Below are positions 8,798 to 16,991 of a stretch of 64,000 nucleotides of DNA, piece by piece (position 1 is the stretch's first letter; each line of letters starts with the position of its first letter). Origin of the DNA: Bacillus massilinigeriensis (GTDB taxonomy: Bacteria > Bacillota > Bacilli > Bacillales > Cytobacillaceae); contig NZ_LT630004.1 in assembly GCF_900111815.1 (NCBI RefSeq), positions 719,671-783,670 of the forward strand, in the 5' to 3' direction. The translations under genes and the position numbers were made by a program. Below the pieces are notes generated by a model. That model was not told where the DNA came from, did not search any database, and was given only the letters and a program-made list of their open reading frames with translations.

Positions 8798-9121
8798 ATG
8801 GCATGGATATTTCTTTTAATTGCAGGTATTTTTGAGGTTGTATGGTCAATTGGGCTGAAGTACACAGAAGGTTTTACTAAATTGTGGCCTTCTATTATTA
8901 CGATAGCGGGAATGATTATCAGTTTTTACTTTCTATCCAGTGCAGTGAAAACATTGCCAATCGGTACTGCTTATGCCATTTGGACTGGTATTGGAGCAGC
9001 GGGCGCCGTCATTCTAGGCATCATCCTTTTTAATGAACCGAAAACTTTCCTTCGGCTTTCGTTCGTCGGATTGATATTGATCGGAATTATCGGATTAAAA
9101 ATGACTTCTGGCAGTCATTGA
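8798..9121 (+). CDS. SMR guanidinium exporter (Gdx/SugE type)
   Basis: 107 residues forming four transmembrane helices, the whole of a small multidrug resistance protein. The essential glutamate lies in [17 protein letters not shown] (residue 13), and the [14 protein letters not shown] block is typical of the SugE/Gdx branch rather than the EmrE multidrug branch. It exports guanidinium against protons as an antiparallel dimer. Here a single gene is present, so a homodimer is expected, unlike the B. subtilis ykkCD pair. The guanidine-I riboswitch just upstream fixes the physiological substrate. ATG 8798 follows AAGGAGG. Confidence 0.93.
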   Translation: MAWIFLLIAGIFEVVWSIGLKYTEGFTKLWPSIITIAGMIISFYFLSSAVKTLPIGTAYAIWTGIGAAGAVILGIILFNEPKTFLRLSFVGLILIGIIGLKMTSGSH

Positions 9122-9207
9122 TGTCATAAATTGTTTCTATATTTGTAACACCGTTGATCCTTTCTGGATGTTAAAATGGATGAAAATAAGCAGGCGGGGA
9201 GCAAACA

Positions 9208-9567
9208 ATGGATAATAATGAAAAAATGATTTCCATGCTGCAGGAAGCTATGAAGGGAATAGAACAACTTCATCAAAAAATCTGTGAGGTATCATCGAGA
9301 CTCGACCGACTTGAAAAAGTGGACAGTATTGAACATAGAGTAACTTCCAATCAAATTGATATTACAGATATTAAAGAGGCATTAGAGCGGTTGGAAGAGG
9401 TTCAAAATACAAAGGTTGAGCAAGTTGTCAGAGGAATTGCGGAAAGCATGGAGAAAAAGCAAAATCGAGAAATAGGAAGTGTTCATAAACGCCTTGATTC
9501 TCATCTTTATAAAATGGGTAAATTGGAAGAAGAATTTCATATCATGAAGGAAGATAAGCCAGAATAA
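9208..9567 (+). CDS. Predicted coiled-coil protein of unknown function
   Basis: 119 residues, highly charged and without signal or membrane segment. Heptad-like spacing of hydrophobic residues runs through most of the chain (MLQEAMKGIEQLHQKI and LDRLEKVDSIEHRV, then IKEALERLEEV), so a long coiled coil is predicted. I do not recognise the family. It has its own ribosome binding site (GGCGGGGAG) and lies between the guanidine exporter and the radical SAM gene. Confidence 0.65.
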   Translation: MDNNEKMISMLQEAMKGIEQLHQKICEVSSRLDRLEKVDSIEHRVTSNQIDITDIKEALERLEEVQNTKVEQVVRGIAESMEKKQNREIGSVHKRLDSHLYKMGKLEEEFHIMKEDKPE

Positions 9568-9627
9568 AAGGTAATATTCAGATAGCTGTTTTTTGTGTTG
9601 TTACAAAAAATTCACAAATATTGAAAA

Positions 9628-9658
9628 CCGCAGTCCACAAGGGTTGCGGCCTTTTTTA
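9628..9658 (+). terminator. Probable terminator after the coiled-coil gene
   Basis: CCGCAG (9628-9633) pairs with TTGCGG (9644-9649), followed by CCTTTTTT. The stem is short (6 bp) but is followed by a good T-run. Confidence 0.6.
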
Positions 9659-9785
9659 TCTATTGCAAGTGAATTTGTTCACAGAAAAGTTACCTTTGTA
9701 AGGGTAATACAGTGAAAAGAGAAGTTAAGATAATAGTATATTATAGACCTTCAAGGCCTTCAAGAAAACACCAGAGGTGATACTT

Positions 9786-11579
9786 GTGAAATATGATTTA
9801 GTTTTACTCCATGCACCAAGCGTTTATGATTTTCGAAAAAATGCCCTGCTCGCAGGTCCAATAAGCGATGTTGTTCCATCTTCGCCTGTTTTTGAAATGT
9901 ACCCGATCGGGTTGACAAGCATTGCGGAATATCTCGAAAGAAGCGGACTCAAGGTTAGGATCATCAATATTGCCAACAGAATGCTGATGGACGAGAACTT
10001 TGACGTTGAGGATAAATTAAAGAAGATTAATACAAGAGCATTTGGAATTGATCTGCACTGGCTTCCACATGCACATGGAAGCATTGAACTGGCAAAGGTA
10101 GTTAAAAGACTGCACCCTAATACTCCTATTGTTTTTGGAGGACTTTCGGCGACATATTATCACAAAGAATTGATTGAGTATCCTTGTATCGATTATGTGA
10201 TGAGAGGGGACACAACGGAAAAACTGATGCTTCTTCTCATTAATCATATCAAGAAAAGTTCGCATCAACCAGCTGGTATACCGAATCTTACATGGAAAGA
10301 CGAGGCCGGAAATACTGTTTGTAATCCGCTTTCCCATGTGCCAGATAGCTTGGATGAATTTGATATACCAGGCTACAGATATACAATCAAATCGGTCTTT
10401 AAGTATCGGAACTTCCTGGATCCGCTTCCTTATAACGGTTGGCTGCAATACCCGAATACCGCTATCCTGACAGCGAAGGGCTGCACCCAAGGTTGCTTGA
10501 TTTGCGGAGGTTCGCGCGATTCTTATAAAGAAAATTGCAATAGAATGAAGCTTGCAACAAGGTCCCCGGAAAAGCTTGTGGAGGACATTGAATTCATTCA
10601 AAGATTCAGCAGGGCGCCAATCTTTATCCTGCATGATATCCGACAAGCCGGAAAAGCCTATGTTGATGAGTTTTTTGACCGACTTAGCAAAATTAAACTG
10701 AGGAATGAACTCGTGTTTGAGTTGTTTCAGTATGCGAATGAAGAGTATTTTGAGAAAATCGAAAAGGCGGTGCCAAAATACAGCATTGAGCTTACGCTTG
10801 AAACCCATGATGAAAAAATTCGCAGGTTCAACGGGAAGTTCAACTGCACGAATGCAAAGGTCATTGATACTCTCCGTTTTGCTTTGAAGCACAAATGTTC
10901 CAAAATTGATATTTTCTTTATGGTTGGTATTCCACATCAGGATTATGCAAGTACCTTAAAGAATGTAGACTTTTGTGAACAAATTCATTTAGCTTGTGAT
11001 CAAGATGCAAGACTTTCCTATTTCGTTGCACCGCTGGCTCCATTCTTAGATCCTGCAAGTCCTGCGTTTGAGAATCCGGAGAAATTCGGCTATAAAAAAT
11101 TCTGTCACACGCTTGAAGACCATCGTAAGGCAATAACACAGCCATCATGGAAGTATATGCTTAGCTTCGAAACAGATTATATGACAAGGGACGATATTGT
11201 CCAATCCACATACGAGTCAGCAATTAAGTTGAATCAATTCAAGTTGAAATATAATTTGATTGATAAAAAAACCTTCGAGGAAGTAAACGAGAAGATTGAA
11301 AAATCGCTTGTTTATATTGATAAAATAGACGAAATTATGGAACTGCCGGAACTTGAAAAGGAAAAGGCACTTGAATTACTTAGTAAAGAAATGGAAGATG
11401 TTAATAAATATAGCATTTGCGGAAAACATGAGTTGAAATGGGAAGTGCAGAAAAATTTTGCAGACATCTTCTCGCTCACTGCAGTAGGGATTGAATTACT
11501 GATTAAAGACAAGGCTGTGAGCCTCAAAGCAAAGTACAATGCTTCAACGGAATGGCTTTCCAAGACAAGCAGGATATAA
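9786..11579 (+). CDS. B12-binding radical SAM protein, orphan
   Basis: About 597 residues. The N-terminal 150 residues look like a Rossmann-type cobalamin-binding domain (PIGLTSIAEYLERSGLKV, FGIDLHWLPHAHG, IVFGGLSATYYHKELI). A radical SAM core follows, with its iron-sulfur motif written CTQGCLIC, a C-x3-C-x2-C arrangement. The rest is a barrel and a helical C-terminal part. The style fits the B12-SAM family I know as Ta0216-type (TIGR04190), whose substrate is unknown. I prefer GTG 9786, 7 bases after AGAGGTG, over GTG 9777. The gene stands alone, with no partner gene to hint at the substrate. Confidence 0.85.
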   Translation: MKYDLVLLHAPSVYDFRKNALLAGPISDVVPSSPVFEMYPIGLTSIAEYLERSGLKVRIINIANRMLMDENFDVEDKLKKINTRAFGIDLHWLPHAHGSIELAKVVKRLHPNTPIVFGGLSATYYHKELIEYPCIDYVMRGDTTEKLMLLLINHIKKSSHQPAGIPNLTWKDEAGNTVCNPLSHVPDSLDEFDIPGYRYTIKSVFKYRNFLDPLPYNGWLQYPNTAILTAKGCTQGCLICGGSRDSYKENCNRMKLATRSPEKLVEDIEFIQRFSRAPIFILHDIRQAGKAYVDEFFDRLSKIKLRNELVFELFQYANEEYFEKIEKAVPKYSIELTLETHDEKIRRFNGKFNCTNAKVIDTLRFALKHKCSKIDIFFMVGIPHQDYASTLKNVDFCEQIHLACDQDARLSYFVAPLAPFLDPASPAFENPEKFGYKKFCHTLEDHRKAITQPSWKYMLSFETDYMTRDDIVQSTYESAIKLNQFKLKYNLIDKKTFEEVNEKIEKSLVYIDKIDEIMELPELEKEKALELLSKEMEDVNKYSICGKHELKWEVQKNFADIFSLTAVGIELLIKDKAVSLKAKYNASTEWLSKTSRI

Positions 11580-11654
11580 TAATAAAGAAGCATTAAGGAA
11601 TACAAGCTTACAATCATGTGTCAAACCGTAAATAGAAACGATCATGTTAACAGA

Positions 11655-11709
11655 AAAGAGGCTGCTCAAGAGATTGATTTCATCAACATCTTGAGACAGC
11701 CTCTTTTTT
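11655..11709. terminator. Terminator between radical SAM gene and CNNM gene
   Basis: AAGAGGCTG-CTCAAG pairs across a 17-base loop with CTTGAG-A-CAGCCTCTT, followed by a T6 run. It lies between converging genes. Confidence 0.85.
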
Positions 11710-13057
11710 ATGAAAGTACTTGAGTTTCCGTCATTTCATAGCTATCTTCTGAATCCTCTAATTCGGCTTTCTTTGTCACTTCAATGTATTTTATATGGTG
11801 GTCTTCCATTTCTAATACTTTGAAATGGAACTGGCTGAATTCAATGATATCACCTTGTTTGACATCATAGTTTTCCGTCAGCATCCAACCTCCGATTGTA
11901 TCGATATCTTCATCATAAATCTCTATCCCGAGCAAGTCATTAACTTCTCCGATCAAGACTTTCGACTCAATGATATAATGGTTTTCATCAACCTTCCTTA
12001 TTTCCGGAACTTCGTCCATATCAAACTCATCCCGGATTTCTCCGACAATCTCTTCAAGGATATCTTCAACGGTTACAAGCCCGGAGGTTCCGCCATATTC
12101 ATCCATCAAAATTGCCATATGAATTCTATCTTTCTGCATCTTGACGAGCAGTTCATGAATAGGGATTGTATCGATAACCCGGATAATAGGGCGGCAATAA
12201 GCCGATAGTGATTTAGAAGCAATGTCTTTCTTCTGGATAAGATCCGTCATAACTTCCTTGATGTTAACAAGGCCAATAATATGGTCTTTATCACCATCAA
12301 TGATTGGATAGCGTGTGAATTTCTCTTCCTGAACGATTTGCAGAAAAGTTTCTAGGTTATCATCCTGGTTAAGCGAGACGATTTCCGTCCTAGGAACCAT
12401 GATTTCTTTTGCTATCCGGTTGTCGAATTCAAATATTTTATTCACATACTTAAATTCAGATTGGTTTATTTCACCACTTTTCAAGCTGTCAGAAAGAATG
12501 ATTCGAAGTTCTTCTTCAGAGTGAGCCAGTTCGTGTTCCGAAGCAGGTTTCAATCCAACAAGACTTGCCATGACACGTGCGGAACCGTTTAGCACCCAGA
12601 TGAAAGGATACATGATCTTGTAAAACAGGATGAGCGGTCTGGCGGTTGCCAATGATACCATTTCCGCTTTCTGGATTGCAAGAGTTTTCGGCGCAAGTTC
12701 ACCAACAACTACGTGCAGGAACGTAATAACAGCAAATGCTATGCCTACCGATAGCGGGTTTGCCATAGTTTCCGGCAAATCAAGTTTGTTAAAAACAGGC
12801 TTTAAAAGCTCAGCGAAAGCTGGTTCACCCAGCCAACCGATGCCAAGAGCGGTTACAGTAATACCTAGCTGGCAGGCTGAAAGGTATTCATCAAGATTCG
12901 TGATAACCTTCTTTGCTGCTATGGCGCTTTTGCTGCCTTCTTCGATTAACTGGTCTATTCTTGAACTTCTTACTTTAACAATCGCAAATTCTGATACGAC
13001 AAAAAATGCCGTTAAAGCAATCAAAATGGCTATCCAAACCAAGTTCAATATGTCCAA
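11708..13057 (-). CDS. CNNM/CorC-type (hemolysin family) membrane protein, probable Mg2+ efflux
   Basis: About 449 residues. The N-terminal CNNM/DUF21 domain with three to four helices covers roughly residues 1-200 (ALTAFFVVSEFAIVKVR; LGEPAFAELL). A CBS pair follows (PRTEIVSLNQD to MDEYGGTSGLVTVEDILEEIVG), and then a CorC/HlyC domain. This is the family of B. subtilis MpfA (YhdP), a magnesium exporter, and its paralogue YhdT; which orthologue this is I cannot say. TTG 13057, 8 bases after AAGGGA, gives the usual family N-terminus MDILNLVWIAI. TTG 13078 further upstream is an alternative. A long structured leader precedes it. Confidence 0.88.
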   Translation of the reverse strand: MDILNLVWIAILIALTAFFVVSEFAIVKVRSSRIDQLIEEGSKSAIAAKKVITNLDEYLSACQLGITVTALGIGWLGEPAFAELLKPVFNKLDLPETMANPLSVGIAFAVITFLHVVVGELAPKTLAIQKAEMVSLATARPLILFYKIMYPFIWVLNGSARVMASLVGLKPASEHELAHSEEELRIILSDSLKSGEINQSEFKYVNKIFEFDNRIAKEIMVPRTEIVSLNQDDNLETFLQIVQEEKFTRYPIIDGDKDHIIGLVNIKEVMTDLIQKKDIASKSLSAYCRPIIRVIDTIPIHELLVKMQKDRIHMAILMDEYGGTSGLVTVEDILEEIVGEIRDEFDMDEVPEIRKVDENHYIIESKVLIGEVNDLLGIEIYDEDIDTIGGWMLTENYDVKQGDIIEFSQFHFKVLEMEDHHIKYIEVTKKAELEDSEDSYEMTETQVLS

Positions 13058-13300
13058 ATAAATTCCCTTAGCCTGCAAAATGCTGCAGGTAAGGAGTCAC
13101 CTCCCGATAAACTGAAAATTAAAACTTCGTTTTTGTGCAAGTTCTAATTTTGGTTCTCTAAAATTTTTTTATTAACAAGATCCTACATTACATACCGCGT
13201 TCGGTATGCAGATTTTATCAAATCGATACGATAGAATGCCCCATCATATCACCTCTGCGTTTAGTAAATTAAAGTTAATTATAACATATAGTCCGGCATT
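13058..13300 (-). promoter_or_regulatory. Long structured leader upstream of the CNNM gene
   Basis: Read on the minus strand, an extended -10 TGT-TATAAT lies near 13283-13275, then about 200 untranslated bases. Two hairpins stand out: CATACCG-N4-CGGTATG at 13191-13208, and a fully paired 13-bp AT-rich stem made by 13115-13127 and 13139-13151. A GGAGGTGACTCC block precedes a small CTGCA/TGCAG hairpin next to the start. The sequence does not match the M-box consensus as I remember it. Regulation by metal or by a repressor is possible. Confidence 0.4.
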
Positions 13301-13461
13301 TTGGTTAGTATAAATCCTTGTTACATAAATATATGTATTAAGAAGAAAGTGTATGAGGACATATTGGCGTATAATATTTTAGTTGTTACAAGCGTATCGC
13401 AGCGAAATATGAAAGCAAAAAAACTCCGGCAAGCTTCCTAATTACCCGAAAATCCCGCATT
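13301..13461. other. Gene-free stretch between the CNNM leader and the kinase gene
   Basis: AT-rich, with no gene. A hairpin CCCGCA / TGCGGG (13454-13474) overlaps the last codons of the kinase gene and probably terminates it on the minus strand. I see nothing else firm. Confidence 0.4.
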
Positions 13462-14607
13462 TTAATTCTGCGGGCTTTTTTCTTCGGCGGAAGCAACCGG
13501 GAGTAGAATGATGAACTCAGTTTTATCATGCTCTGAGGTACACGCTAAAATTCCTTTATGCTTTTCGATAATTTCCCTGCAGACGAACAGACCAAGACCA
13601 GTCCCGAGTTTCTTTGTCGTGACAAAAGGCTCAAAGATTGATTTTAAGAGATGCTCCGGTATGGCAGGTCCGTTGTTGGAGATTTCCACTTTGATATGGG
13701 TATCATTTACCATCTTTCCTTTGATTTCGATTTTCGGATCATCTCGATACTGGCTCAGTACATCGATGGCATTAAAAACAATATTGATCAGCACTTGGCG
13801 TATTTCATCTGCATATCCAAACAATTCCATTTCCTTTGGCATTTCCTTGACAACTTTCACTTTTGTATCGAGGATACTTGGATATAAAAAGACAAGTATT
13901 TCTTCGATCATCTTATTAAGAGAAAAATGCGATTTTTCCTTTCCAATCAGTTCTTTTTTTGATAAAAGAAGGAACTGTGATATCCGGAAATTGAGCTGTT
14001 CCAGTTCGTTTGAAATAATATCAAGATATTTCATATTAGGATGATCAGATTTCAATAACTGAATAAATCCCTGTATAGATGTAAGCGGATTCCTAAATTC
14101 ATGGATGAAGCTTGATGTCATCTGACCAAGAAGTGTAAGCCTGTCTTTATGGGTGGAGTCTATAAATTGATTCTTCTCTTCAATGATTTTATTTTTTTGT
14201 TCGTTATAGTAAGAGACAGCGTAGTATAGGAAATGATCGAAGCAGTAGTTAATTCTGTCAATAGAATCCTGCAGCTCGTCCCATGCAACTACGAGTTTGT
14301 ATAAGTTTCTATAAACAATGGACCTGCCAAGATTCACATTGTATACGAAATCTCCAATATTGATATTTGCCTGAACTCGCTCTTCACCTACTTCAAAGGC
14401 TAGTTTTTGAATCTGCTTTTCCAGTTCGTTGTCTGGCTTTGTAATAAGTCCTAGAATCATCCGAAACATTCCTGACGCATTATCGATAATTTTCTCTTTG
14501 AAAGGGTCCTCAGATTCAATAATGATATTTTTATGCCATTCTGACATAATGCTGTCCTTTTCTCTCTCTAGAAACTCTACTAGCTTTGTTTTTACGACTG
14601 CTTCCAT
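13462..14607 (-). CDS. Soluble sporulation-type sensor histidine kinase
   Basis: 381 residues, no membrane segment. Residues 1-135 are all-helical and match the style of the HisK_N globin-like sensor domain of Bacillus sporulation kinases (PF09385, as in B. anthracis BA2291). The phosphoacceptor box is SSFIHEFRNPLTSIQG with His at about 169, very like KinA/KinE. The ATP-binding domain shows NIVFNAIDVL (N box) and LGTGLGLFVCREI (G box). It probably phosphorylates Spo0F or another response regulator encoded elsewhere, since no regulator gene is adjacent. The signal sensed is unknown; fatty acids or ions have been proposed for related domains. Confidence 0.85.
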   Translation of the reverse strand: MEAVVKTKLVEFLEREKDSIMSEWHKNIIIESEDPFKEKIIDNASGMFRMILGLITKPDNELEKQIQKLAFEVGEERVQANINIGDFVYNVNLGRSIVYRNLYKLVVAWDELQDSIDRINYCFDHFLYYAVSYYNEQKNKIIEEKNQFIDSTHKDRLTLLGQMTSSFIHEFRNPLTSIQGFIQLLKSDHPNMKYLDIISNELEQLNFRISQFLLLSKKELIGKEKSHFSLNKMIEEILVFLYPSILDTKVKVVKEMPKEMELFGYADEIRQVLINIVFNAIDVLSQYRDDPKIEIKGKMVNDTHIKVEISNNGPAIPEHLLKSIFEPFVTTKKLGTGLGLFVCREIIEKHKGILACTSEHDKTEFIILLPVASAEEKSPQN

Positions 14608-14710
14608 TTTCTCGTTCCCCCACTTCGCCTTGTATGTTACTTATTCTGTAAAAAAGAGAAAATTCCTTTGTCGAAATACTAGGAAGAAGGATACAAAAAT
14701 GAAAAAATTA

Positions 14711-15592
14711 TCAATTCTTCGAAAAACGTCTAAACGGTTCAATATGAATAGTGGCGCTGTACACATTACATTCTCGTTTCAGAACTTCTTCAATGCGGTC
14801 CGCAATTTCATGGCTCTCATATACTGTCAGCTGGGGATCAACAAGAATGGTGGCCTCCACTAGTATAGAATTTCCTTGCATCCTTGCCTTGATATCCGTC
14901 GCTTCTTCTACACCAGGAGCACTGATTACTTTTGTCTTGATATCCTCCATTGTCGTTATATCAAAGCCATCTGTAAGGGTATGGGTTGCGTCATAGAAAA
15001 TGGACCAGGCGGTTTTGCAGATGATAAGTCCTACGATAATCGCTGCAAGTGTATCAAGGTAATCCACACCAAGTTTTGTTCCAACAATTCCTGCAAATGC
15101 CCCAATACTGACGAGTGCATCCGAGCGGTTATCATAGGCAACTGCCTTGATACTCGAACTATTTATTTTATTTCCGAGTGAAAGATTGTACCGATAGACA
15201 CCGTACATGGCTGCAGCACATGATAAGGCAATCCATGCTGAAAGCCAGCCAAGTGTCTCGTTTGAAGGATCAACAAATGACTTAATTCCATCTGCGATGA
15301 CTTGTAAACCTACAGACGCCATGATAAAAGCAGCAACAAGCGATGCAATGGATTCTGCCCGATAATGGCCGTATAAATGGTCTTTGTCCGCAGGTTTTTG
15401 TGCGATTTTTAATCCGATCAAGACTGCGATAGAAGCAATAATGTCAGTAGAGTTATTAAGACCGTCAGCCCAAAGCCCTTCGGAGTTACTTATTTTTCCA
15501 GCTGTAAGTTTGACAGCTGCAAGGATGATATATGTAATGATGCTGATCCAAGCACCCTTTTCACCTGCTTTAATTTGTTCCATTCTTTCCAT
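14711..15592 (-). CDS. Cation diffusion facilitator, Mn-exporter-like
   Basis: 293 residues with six helices and a C-terminal cytoplasmic domain. Transport-site motifs are WADGLNNSTD in helix 2 and AYDNRSDALVS in helix 5, i.e. Asn/Asp-based rather than the HxxxD of CzcD. That is the pattern of the MneP/MneS manganese exporters of B. subtilis (YdfM, YeaB). ATG 15592 is chosen because CGGAGGAATT precedes it; an ATG eight codons upstream has no such site. It is monocistronic, divergent from thiT, and no manganese riboswitch is visible upstream. Confidence 0.85.
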   Translation of the reverse strand: MERMEQIKAGEKGAWISIITYIILAAVKLTAGKISNSEGLWADGLNNSTDIIASIAVLIGLKIAQKPADKDHLYGHYRAESIASLVAAFIMASVGLQVIADGIKSFVDPSNETLGWLSAWIALSCAAAMYGVYRYNLSLGNKINSSSIKAVAYDNRSDALVSIGAFAGIVGTKLGVDYLDTLAAIIVGLIICKTAWSIFYDATHTLTDGFDITTMEDIKTKVISAPGVEEATDIKARMQGNSILVEATILVDPQLTVYESHEIADRIEEVLKRECNVYSATIHIEPFRRFSKN

Positions 15593-15754
15593 AAGCGAAT
15601 TCCTCCGTATTTTCATTACATAACAACTCTATCAAATGCAAGTTTGGTGGGTCTACAGCAACATTGTGCGACGAGGGAAGGAAAGTTGGAAACCTCCAAC
15701 TTTATTGTTTCTTCTTCTGTCCTGCCGGTTTGTGTTCTTTTATCTTTTTTATTG

Positions 15755-15783
15755 TTGTCACCCTGTTAAATTAGTAGTATATT
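15755..15783 (+). promoter_or_regulatory. SigA promoter of thiT
   Basis: TTGTCA at 15755-15760, a 17-base spacer, and TATATT at 15778-15783. It lies 24 bases before the TPP aptamer. Confidence 0.75.
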
Positions 15784-15806
15784 CAGTAAGGCATAACTTT
15801 AATAAG

Positions 15807-15940
15807 AACCACAGGGGGAGCTGCTGCGGCAGCTGAGAGTGAGCGAATGAGTTCAGACCCTTCGAACCTGTTAGATAATGCTAACGCAGGAATGTGGATA
15901 CGATGAAAGGCAATCCGTATCCCAATTTCGGATTGCCTTC
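15807..15940 (+). promoter_or_regulatory. thiT: TPP riboswitch (THI element)
   Basis: The aptamer covers 15807-15899: CCACAGGGGGAGC, then GCTGAGAGTGAGC, then GACCCTTCGAACCTG and the closing GATAATGCTAACGCAGG and GTGG. These are the conserved thi-box blocks. An 11-bp hairpin, AAGGCAATCCG (15907-15917) with CGGATTGCCTT (15929-15939), follows at once as the expression platform. It is followed only by CTTGC and not by a long T-run. Thiamin pyrophosphate should reduce thiT expression. Confidence 0.95.
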
Positions 15941-16000
15941 TTGCATCTGCAAAGGGATTGGGCTTTATCCTCATTCTATAAGAGAAAGGGGAACTTTACA

Positions 16001-16570
16001 TTGGACAGAAAGCGCACGTTATTTCTCATTGAGGTGGCAGTTTGTGCCGCACTTGCGTACTTACTTGATCTTGTTTCTGGATTTATCTTTTCAAGGCTTT
16101 GGCCACAGGGAGGAAATGTTTCCATTGCCATGGTTCCGGTCATTCTCATGGCTATCCGCTGGGGATTAAAAGGCGGATTGTTGACCGGTTTCTTGTTTGG
16201 TTTGCTTCAGATTGCTATTGGAATGCCGCAAGTGTACCATCCTGTTCAGGGCTTTATTGATTATTTTTTGGCTTTTACGGTGGTAGGCAGTGCAGGGATA
16301 TTCTCCAAGCAAATAAAGGAATCTTTCCAACAGGGAAATAAGAAACGACAAATATCACTGATAACGGCAGCAACCTTTATTGGAGGAGGGCTCCGTTTTC
16401 TTGCCCACTTTTTTACAGGCTGGATCTTTTTCGGATCGTACGCCCCAAAGGGTACTCCCGCGGTATTATATTCAATTGTCTATAATGCAACGTATATGGT
16501 TCCAAGCATTATCCTCAGCATTATTTTTGTATACCTTGTTATCCAATCATCACCAAGAAGAATGCTATAG
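16001..16570 (+). CDS. thiT: Thiamine ECF transporter substrate-binding component ThiT
   Basis: 189 residues, six hydrophobic segments. This is the S component of an energy-coupling factor transporter that binds thiamine and docks on the shared EcfAA'T module encoded elsewhere. Family hallmarks are MVPVILMAIRWGLKGG near residue 47, GMPQVYHPVQGFIDYFLAF in the middle, and the Trp/Tyr-rich C-terminal half (HFFTGWIFFGSYAP) that forms the thiamine site. TTG 16001 is the start, 8 bases after AGAAAGGGGA. The TPP riboswitch upstream confirms the substrate. Confidence 0.95.
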   Translation: MDRKRTLFLIEVAVCAALAYLLDLVSGFIFSRLWPQGGNVSIAMVPVILMAIRWGLKGGLLTGFLFGLLQIAIGMPQVYHPVQGFIDYFLAFTVVGSAGIFSKQIKESFQQGNKKRQISLITAATFIGGGLRFLAHFFTGWIFFGSYAPKGTPAVLYSIVYNATYMVPSIILSIIFVYLVIQSSPRRML

Positions 16571-16577
16571 GAAAAGG

Positions 16578-16622
16578 CTGTTCAAAAGGTAGATACTATT
16601 TGCCTTTTGAACAGTTTTTTGT
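16578..16622 (+). terminator. Intrinsic terminator after thiT
   Basis: CTGTTCAAAAGG pairs with CCTTTTGAACAG, then TTTTTTG. It separates thiT from the accessory island that starts near 16.69 kb. Confidence 0.92.
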
Positions 16623-16691
16623 TTTTTAGAAGTCAATTGAAAGAATGTATTTATTTAATATCCTGAGTCCAGAAATGTTTCCCTGTGACAA

Positions 16692-16991
16692 TTTAAATCA
16701 TATCCCTGTACAATGCAGCATGATGCATCGGATTGTGCGGCCGCTGCCATTTCGACAGTTTTGCAAACATATAAAATTGAATATTCCATCATGAAAATCA
16801 GGGAGATCATTGGGACTGATGCCTATGGAACCAGTGTGAAAGGAATAGTGGATGGATTGGAGAGACTTCACTTCAATGTGAAAGCGATCCGAACGACCGC
16901 TTTTGAAATCACGAGAGATATGACGTTACCTATTCATGTTGAGTGCAATAGGAATTCTATTAAGTCTGTTTCCAAAAATACTGATGGATGA
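16692..16991 (+). pseudogene. C39 peptidase fragment of a bacteriocin-exporting ABC transporter
   Basis: The frame reads FKSYPCTMQHDASDCAAA, the start of a C39 leader peptidase with its catalytic Cys in QHDASDC. Family members have ATG just before this FK, but here the codon is CAA with a stop (TGA 16686) three bases further up, and there is no ribosome binding site before the next ATG (16713). The homology stops after LPIHVE near 16950, before the catalytic His and Asp, and joins directly to transmembrane sequence in another frame. I estimate a loss of 80-100 codons. The peptidase should be inactive. Upstream sequence looks unrelated, so the island boundary probably falls at about 16690. Confidence 0.75.

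Noticed and set aside
10017-10937. 306-codon open frame on the minus strand inside the radical SAM gene
   Set aside because: It has no ribosome binding site and no recognisable domain, and lies entirely within a well-supported gene on the other strand. It is a shadow frame.
13058-13300. M-box (Mg2+) riboswitch before the CNNM gene
   Set aside because: The conserved M-box blocks such as the TAGGTGAGGCTCC start and the later conserved loops are not found in order, so I describe it only as a structured leader.
16936-16991. Programmed frameshift joining the C39 fragment to the ABC part
   Set aside because: The needed shift is +1, the overlap has no convincing +1 slippery site, and the fused product would still lack the peptidase His and Asp. 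A deletion explains the data better.
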